Shown here piece by piece: positions 58,014-64,000 of a DNA stretch of 64,000 nucleotides. The first letter of the stretch is position 1. The number at the start of each line of letters is the position of its first letter. Both the position numbers and the translations under genes were made by a program. The notes under the pieces are model-generated. The model worked only from the letters and a program-made list of their open reading frames with translations, made no database searches and had not been told where the DNA came from. This DNA comes from Henckelia pumila (lineage: Eukaryota > Streptophyta > Magnoliopsida > Lamiales > Gesneriaceae): the NCBI RefSeq assembly GCF_033568475.1, contig NC_133123.1, positions 136,918,242-136,982,241 of the forward strand. Reading direction: 5' to 3'.

Positions 58014-58467
58014 GGGAGTGTTTGCAATAGATTCTGCAAAAATCAAAAGTTAGTAGTGTTTGGAAACAAATGTGAAAATCTTAAAATCAAAGTTTGGTAG
58101 CGTTTGATAAATAAGTGATTATAGTAAGGGAATGTTTGCAATAGATTGGGCTTTTGTAGAAGTGATTAATTTATAAATTATAAAAAAATTAAGAAAAATC
58201 AAAAGTTGGTAGTGTTTGGAAACATATGTGAAAATCTAAAAATCAAAGTTTGGTAGTGTTTGATAAATAAGTGATTAGATTGATTTTAACAATGACCTTC
58301 TTATTAGAATCACTTTTGGAGAATCATAATCACCACATGACTAGCTTTTGAATTTCAATTAAGTTAAGCATAAGCTAACACATAATCTAGGTTTAAGAAA
58401 CACACAAAAATAATTTTTTAAGCCAAAAGCTAACAATCACTTTTTTTTAGTGATTGCAAACACTCCC
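58014..58467. mobile_element. Tourist-like MITE (PIF/Harbinger type), copy A
   Basis: The perfect inverted ends GGGAGTGTTTGCAAT (58014-58028) and ATTGCAAACACTCCC (58453-58467) are flanked by TTA on both sides, the PIF/Harbinger signature. A second start-like block (GGGAATGTTTGCAATAGATT) lies inside near 58129, followed by repeated sequence, so it arose by internal duplication or nested insertion. It is non-coding. Confidence 0.85.
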
Positions 58468-58794
58468 TTAATAGCATTCAAATTCTTGTGATGGTAGGAA
58501 AAATGACTGCTGCATATATGTACATAACACAGAGTGTATACATACATAGTTTTTTGAAGTTTTCGAACACCACCAACGTATTAGCTTATGGAAATGAAAC
58601 TACCGGTAAGATACCAGATATTTATTCATTATTTTATATATATCTTAGAACTAGAGATCTCGAACTCGAGACTTCGTACCCTTATTAGGACATTGGTGCC
58701 ACCGGGTCTGTGACATTTATTCATGTCTTCTTATATATATAATGATAAAAGTACAAGGTAAATCTTGGTTCACAGCAAAAGCTTGCCAGCTTTG
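58468..58794. other. Spacer 3' of inhibitor copy 4
   Basis: About 330 bp between the MITE and the copy 4 stop codon, including the likely 3' untranslated region of copy 4 on the - strand. A short frame at 58488 shows no family resemblance. Confidence 0.5.
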
Positions 58795-59382
58795 TCACCC
58801 ACAATACTGCGAGGTCCCGTCCGAAAGGTGAAGTGTACAGCCTTTAGGCGCTAGGCAGCAGTTGCAACGAGCTGGCTTCACTGTTGTCCCATTGCAAGTC
58901 ATGTATTCCACATCTAAGCAGTACAGAGGGCACACGCCTTCACTCCAATATTGAATGCTCCATTCATTCCCAACAGAAATAAGCTTGCTATATCACCAAA
59001 ATCAAAATTAATGACACAACAAAAATCCATGTTTTTAACAGCTGCAACATGCAAAGAATGAGCATCACAAGCAAAACACACTCGATGAATCTGGAAGCCG
59101 TCGTTTGGCGAAAACAAATCACGAGCTATTGGTAGATGACCAGATATGTGCATTTGTCATTACTATGGTATAAAATACTAGCTGGTGTTAAAAGTTCGAA
59201 TTCCTGAGAGGTTAATCCAACAACACTGACAAATATAATTAGAATACTTTGATTATATTAAGCTGCAACCTTTGTTCTTGAAACTGCGGAAAAGATGAAA
59301 TTCGATGATCAGACAAGGGATAGCTGCACTTACCATACAACAAAACGACCACAACTTGAACCTTGTTAGCATCTGTAGCCAT
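58795..59382 (-). pseudogene. Potato-II-type proteinase inhibitor, copy 4, frameshifted
   Basis: Exon 1 (59382-59334) encodes MATDANKVQVVVVLLY and is intact. Exon 2 (58987-58795) starts ASLFLLGMNGAFNIGVKA and then contains two extra bases (GCGTGTGCCC where the sisters have GCGTGCCC), so the frame closes after ACALCTA. Beyond that point the sequence still has all the cysteine codons of the domain in another frame, with a loop unlike copies 2 and 3 (closer to copy 1) and a diverged end. A single recent 2-bp insertion explains the loss. A sequencing error at a GTGT run is the main alternative. The promoter module of this copy has also lost the TTGAC core. Confidence 0.75.
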
Positions 59383-59779
59383 AATTGGTTCTGGTTTTCT
59401 GAGTTAGCAACCAGAGCTAAATGCTGAATTATTATTCTAAACACATTCTTTTCAAATGGCAAGTGATTAGCTATCTCTATAGGATAAGGGTGCATTCAAA
59501 ACAGTTGAAAATCGATGGCCTCATGCAGCAATTGTTGAATTCTCGGGAAATGGTTATCATTATTCGGCATACATAATTGTCAAACCACATTAATTGACAG
59601 TTTGATCCAATGAATCTTGGCCAATCAAATTTGGACCATGCTGATAATATTGTTCAATGTATAACACTGTCATAAAATTTATAATAAGCTGAAACAAGAT
59701 GATCAATATTATGTACTAATAGTCTAATACACACGACACGCTGAATCTTGGCAATTATATATTATCGGCAGATGTACGT
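59383..59779. promoter_or_regulatory. Copy 4 promoter region and copy 5 3' flank
   Basis: Contains a diverged promoter module (about 59465-59530) in which GTAGTC of copies 1-3 reads GCATTC, removing the W-box core on the coding strand. The remainder is AT-rich, with no gene seen. Confidence 0.5.
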
Positions 59780-60242
59780 TTAGGTTGCAGTGCAAATCAA
59801 TCTTGCATGAGTTGCATAGATTTTACAGCCTTTATGTGGAGCAAAGCAGCAGTTGCAGGGGGGCTTGAGTTTCTTGGAACCAGAGGAGGGACAAGTCATA
59901 TAAGCTCCTCTGATGTTGATGCAGAACAATGGGCAGACTTTTGCCTCTGCGTGCTTCACACTAGTGTTGCATCCCATTATAACCACAACTACTGCACAAC
60001 ATTTATTTAGAATTTAGAACTAATATCACCAAATATGTACTTACTTCAAAGGTAGAAAGGAAACCAAATCATAATTTAATTTCCTTCAAAGTGACTCCAT
60101 TTATGGGCCAGGCTAGGGGCGCAACGAGATCTTCCACTGCCCGAGTAACATCAAAATACTGAAAGAGTAGTTAAGTTTCATTTGAGTACAGATTACCACA
60201 AACAAGAAGAGTGAGGAAGCCAGATTTGGAGGAGGTAGCCAT
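59780..60242 (-). CDS. Potato-II-type proteinase inhibitor, copy 5 (diverged)
   Basis: Two exons (60242-60197 and 59991-59780) joined in phase 1 give 85 residues. The signal peptide is MATSSKSGFLTLLVC plus VVVVIMG; the mature domain starts near AKVCPLFC. The cysteine pattern is kept: CPLFC, YMTC, CNCC, KGC and a last C near the end (ICTAT). The loop after the third cysteine is PSSGSKKLKPP, unlike copies 1-4 and also lacking the canonical PRSE/PKSE. The insertion of NIRG before AYMTC and the different tail show that this is the oldest branch of the array. It resembles what I recall of Arabidopsis At1g72060. It is probably the founder-type gene of the cluster. Confidence 0.85.
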
Positions 60243-61846
60243 TCTTTCTCTCAGCCCTCAGAGCTCTCAACTTTACATCCTAGCTAGTAGTAGGAAACCA
60301 TGGGAAATTAAAGGAGGAAATAAAATTTAAAAAAAAATTGCAGAAAGAACCCGATGTTTTCTTGAAGTTGCTAATTAAATGACCATTATTTTTAGAGGGT
60401 TTACATTTCGAGATTCCAAATTGAATAAGATACTAGAAGTCATCTGGAAATTAAACGGATACCCTTTTCGAGGTGCTAAATTTGCTACTGAGCTCTCTTG
60501 GATCAAGGGTCGTGGAAGTCAACAATATCCACCCTTTCAATAGATTATACATTATGAAATATGAGTTATCGCTAAAATTTATGTTTTTTGGTTTTTGGCT
60601 TAAAAAATCAGTTTTGTGTGTTTTTTACACTCAAATTTTGCGTTACCATCTGCAAAATTTAATTGAAATCCAAAAATTAGTAATATGGTGATTTTGTGAT
60701 TCTAAAAAGTGAAAGTATTTTTCAGTTTTTCTTTCACAAAATCTATTTTTTAGGCATTCAAACACACTGTTATTATTTATCAAACAGTACTAACTTCTAT
60801 TTTTTTTTTTCAAATTCGTCATAATATATAAATGCAATCACTTCAACAAAAATATAATTTATTGCAAACACTCTATTTTGACATACGATAATGACCATCC
60901 TGAAAAGCTAGCTAGCCGGTGTCGGATATATGTATAGTTTGTTGTATTGAGGAATAATGTGTAATCTAGATAATACATCAACGTATACTACATGTTAAAT
61001 ATAATCAATCAAAATTCAATTAAACTCGGTTAATTAGCATTATTGTATCGCGAAACCTACATTTAACAATATCGTCGGTATCATTTGGGGCAAGTATATA
61101 TCACGCCATGATGTGTGAGCCAATACCAGCATCCCAAGAAAATGAATTTCATGCCGAGTATATAATTCATATGGATATATCAGTGCATCCCAAAAAAAAT
61201 AGATTTCATGGCGATTATATACCTCGTATGGATCATATTTTATGAAAATGATGATTGACCAAATTGCTAGAAAGAAGTTTTTTTTTTTTTTTGGAAGAGT
61301 GCTAGAAAGATGTTAAGATACTGTTTGTAAATAATTTTTAAAAATAATTATGAATTTTTCTTTCCAAAATTTTCGATGCGATTCAATTTGCGGTCTATAT
61401 TAATCATCCATACTCTAGAACTAACTCATACGTACAGTTCAAGTGATGGCTCCTAAGGGCTGGAATATAATCTACTCGAAAGGAGATGGGCTCATAAGTT
61501 GGTGGTCCAAAAAGCCCATATTCTTAATGGGTTTTGCCCAGCTATGCTTGTAAACAAAACGAGTATGATTTGTACTTTATTTTACATGTCAAAAATATGC
61601 ATATATAAATTTGTTACTAGTAACCATCGTACCGTTTAATTATTTGAAAAAAAGTTATATTTTTTTTAAAATGTGTTTTTTGAAGTGAAATAAGGAGAAG
61701 TTAGAAAAAAAATTGGAAAAAGGTATCTTTCTAAAACACCATCTAAAGAGAAAAAAATATATATATGTGAACTTTAAGATCAAGTATGTAAAGGTTGGTA
61801 AATAAATAAATTAAAATTACTAATATCCCCACACCATCCAGATTAT
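60243..61846. other. Intergenic, with a decayed MITE relative
   Basis: Promoter of inhibitor copy 5, then AT-rich sequence. At about 60575-60880 it matches, in opposite orientation, the inner and end parts of the MITE at 58014 (TTTTTGGCTTAAAAAAT, AATTGAAATCCAAAA, TTGCAAACACTC), so an older copy sits here. No gene seen. Confidence 0.6.
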
Positions 61847-62060
61847 GAGCCCGTTTGGTATCCACGGATTTTTTTTTATAAAAAAAAGTGCTTTTTTAAG
61901 CTCTAATCTTGATTTTTTTGAAAAAACTCAAAATTTAGTTTAAATAAATGTTTTTTAAGCACAAAAAATTCCACCCAAACACATTATAAATTAGAAAAAA
62001 ACATTTTTTTTATAAAAAAAAAAAGTTTTTTCTGTTTGTTTTTTGATACCAAACGGCCTC
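61847..62060. mobile_element. Short MITE with GAGCCCGTTTGGTATC ends
   Basis: Inverted ends GAGCCCGTTTGGTATC and GATACCAAACGGCCTC (15 of 16 pairing) enclose about 214 bp rich in A and T runs that also pair with each other. Such GGCCCGTTTGG-type MITEs are common in plants. The family is not certain, as no clear target duplication is seen. Confidence 0.7.
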
Positions 62061-63674
62061 TATATATCAAATACTCCCTCCACCTTATTTATTTAGGCTT
62101 GTGTGTGTTTTCACACAAATTAAAAAAGTGTTTGGAAAATTAAATTTGTAAAACAATTTCACATTTGTCTTTATCTAATGAATATTGTAATAAAATAAAA
62201 TAATTGTACAAGTAATTAATAATATTATTTTAATATAAGTAAATTAGTAAAAGGGTTAGAAATATAACAATAATATTATTTTAATATAGGTAAATTACTA
62301 AAAAAAAGTTGGAAGATAACATTAAATATGGATAATAGACTATATACTTTAGACAATGAAAAATAAATTTACCCTAAATGAGTAGAAGGAAAAAAAAAAT
62401 ATTACGACTAAGTTGATTTTTCATGAACCAAAATTTACCGGCACAAGCTATATTTGCCTCGGATATATAAATGCGTTGACCATAACAAACATTTATCTAA
62501 CAAAGAGATTAATTTTAACTTCAGCAATATAAGCTTTGCAGCATTAAACTGACTTATACATCAAATAAAGTTATTGGGTGCAATAACATTTTCGTCATTT
62601 AATAGGGTAGATAAACCAACCATATGGCAGTTATGTAATGACAATCAACTTTATAATTTGTTGCTAAAATGCATAGCGAGTTCGTGAAGAAAACCGTGTT
62701 TAATTTTACACATATTTGTTCATTTGAGTTTTTTTTTTAAAAAAAATTAATCACGATAAAACCGGATCATAAGAACTTGAAAAATTTTGAAATAAGTTAA
62801 TGGATTTAACTAGAATATTTATTATCTTAATGCAAATATCGAATTATCATCACTAGCTTAAATACATCACGGAATTAAATTTGAAGTCTATTATGATTAT
62901 TAAATATAGTATGAGAAATTGAGAATATTGGCCAATCCAAGTACTCGATAATTTCCACAACATAATCTATGGTGGGGATATAGACTCCACATTCCCAACG
63001 CAAACAAGCCACAGCAAAACGAGGAATCGAAAGCGAAAAGATGGCAGCTTGGCAATTGGGAATTGGGAAACAAGCAACGCGGAGTTCAACAGTTAATTTG
63101 AAGCAATAATCAAGAATTAGTCCAAAGTAAGAAACAACAATCAGAGAATAGTGGGTCCGTCTCATGCCAAATGTTTTGGTCTCAAACTCGATCCACTCCC
63201 GGTCGGAAAATCTTAAATTTTACAACGTAATAATCATACATCTTTGTGTAAAAATTTACTCCATGTAACATAATATAATATAATATTGATTATTAAAATA
63301 AAAGAAAGGGCCTATTCATGTGTTAAAAAGTGTACCAACCTACCAAATCCCACCTCATCCACTAAATACTTGTCGTTCTCACCAACTTGGTCAAACACCC
63401 TTTACCCTCCCCCTCTTTTTTTTTTATTTTATTTTATTTTTTGTATATTCTTAATTTCTATTTCTTACTTACCATATTCAAATACAAGTTACTCTTCTGT
63501 TTTTACAAGTCTCATCATCATCCAATATATATATACGCATCTTTCTTCCTCCACTTCTCCCATTATACGTAACCTCTCCCATTCAATCCACCATCAGCCA
63601 GCACTTGCGAGCGAGAGAGAGAGAGAGAGAGATTCACAGCAAACAAAAGAGTGTGTTGTTGTTTCATATATTTG
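62061..63674. promoter_or_regulatory. Intergenic and MYB promoter/leader
   Basis: AT-rich, with no gene supported; a - strand frame at 62875-63165 is not convincing. The last 300 bp looks like the promoter and 5' leader of the MYB gene: a TATATATATA block near 63521-63531 and a (GA)n run at about 63609-63632, about 40 bp before the ATG, are typical of plant core promoters and leaders. Confidence 0.55.
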
Positions 63675-64000
63675 ATGGGGCGCTCCCCTTGCTGTGAAAA
63701 AGCTCACACCAACAAAGGTGCTTGGACTAAAGAAGAAGACCAGCGCCTCATAAATTACATCCGGGCTCATGGTGAAGGATGCTGGCGTTCGCTCCCCAAA
63801 TCTGCAGGTATCATCAAAGATTTTTTTGAGGGATTTTCTTTGTTTCTTGAATTTGAAGCTATAACTAAGAGCTTGTTCTGTTTCATGGTGTATAGGACTG
63901 CTCAGGTGTGGCAAGAGTTGCAGATTGAGATGGATAAATTATTTGAGACCTGATCTGAAGAGAGGCAATTTTAGTGATGAAGAAGATGACATCATTATCA
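63675..64000 (+). CDS. R2R3-MYB transcription factor, subgroup 4 repressor type (5' part)
   Basis: Exon 1 (63675-63807) and the beginning of exon 2 (from 63896) encode the R2 repeat and the start of R3; the gene runs off the right edge. Exon 1 begins [17 protein letters not shown], the signature of MYB3/4/7/32, and ends LPKSAG with the standard phase-1 intron. Exon 2 continues [20 protein letters not shown] and [14 protein letters not shown]. The tryptophans of R2 are present. Subgroup 4 MYBs repress phenylpropanoid genes such as C4H through a C-terminal EAR motif, which would lie outside the window. I recall Arabidopsis MYB3 (At1g22640) next to SAC1, consistent with this position. The exact paralogue cannot be named from the DNA-binding domain alone. 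Confidence 0.93.

Noticed and set aside
62875-63165. 96-codon - strand frame with Cys and hydrophobic residues
   Set aside because: No domain and no conservation evidence; sits in the MYB upstream region.
1-64000. tRNA, rRNA, snoRNA or miRNA genes
   Set aside because: I scanned for obvious clover-leaf or box motifs and saw none I could support; a tRNAscan-SE and Rfam search would be decisive.

Overview
This is a nuclear window from a eudicot plant. The signs are spliced genes with GT-AG introns, AT-rich intergenic DNA, chromovirus-type Ty3 LTR elements, MITEs and plant-specific families (NPF transporter, DYW-type PPR protein, R2R3-MYB, potato-II-type proteinase inhibitors). Protein character suggests an asterid, perhaps Lamiales, but I cannot name the species. 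Exon borders were read by eye from splice sites and checked by adding up phases; expect errors of 1-2 bases.

Layout. 1-4.4 kb: the 3' end of a Ty3 element with one LTR on the + strand, a partial LTR in opposite orientation, and a Ty1/copia scrap. 4.4-6.5 kb: microsatellites, a Tourist-like MITE, and the 5' half of an NPF5-type transporter gene (- strand) whose first exon is split by a small Mutator-like element. 6.76-10.6 kb: a 3.8-kb Mutator-like element with a perfect 9-bp target duplication, palindromic ends and a 180-bp internal inverted repeat. 11.5 kb: a small orphan membrane protein. 13.8-16.5 kb: an FBH-type bHLH gene with five exons. 17.7-19.7 kb: an intronless DYW-type PPR gene. 22.2-24.8 kb: a DLN-motif nuclear protein of unknown function. 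25.8-30.5 kb (-): a CDKAL1-type tRNA methylthiotransferase with 11 exons. 31.4-40.1 kb (-): a SAC1-type phosphoinositide phosphatase with 16 exons. 40.4-42.5 kb: LINE insertions, one carrying a nested hAT-like MITE. 42.7-52.9 kb: a 10-kb Ty3 element (-) with two 3.06-kb LTRs about 1% apart, containing a nested solo LTR. 53.3-54.1 kb: a plastid-type DnaJ cysteine-rich protein. 54.3-60.2 kb (-): five tandem potato-II-type proteinase inhibitor genes, two of them apparently broken. 63.7 kb to the end: the start of a subgroup-4 R2R3-MYB repressor.

The set NPF5 - CDKAL1-like - SAC1 - DnaJ cysteine-rich - inhibitor - MYB recalls, from memory, two duplicated Arabidopsis chromosome 1 segments (around At1g22540-At1g22640 and At1g72060-At1g72140). 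If confirmed, the window is an unduplicated counterpart of both. The genes do not form one pathway: two are housekeeping enzymes (tRNA modification, phosphoinositide turnover), two are organelle factors (PPR, DnaJ-type), three are nuclear regulators (bHLH, DLN protein, MYB) and the inhibitor cluster is a defence-type gene array. The most interesting parts are the inhibitor array with its changed reactive loops and duplicated promoter module, the palindrome-ended Mutator-like family, and the transporter gene whose inserted element supplies a new in-frame start codon.
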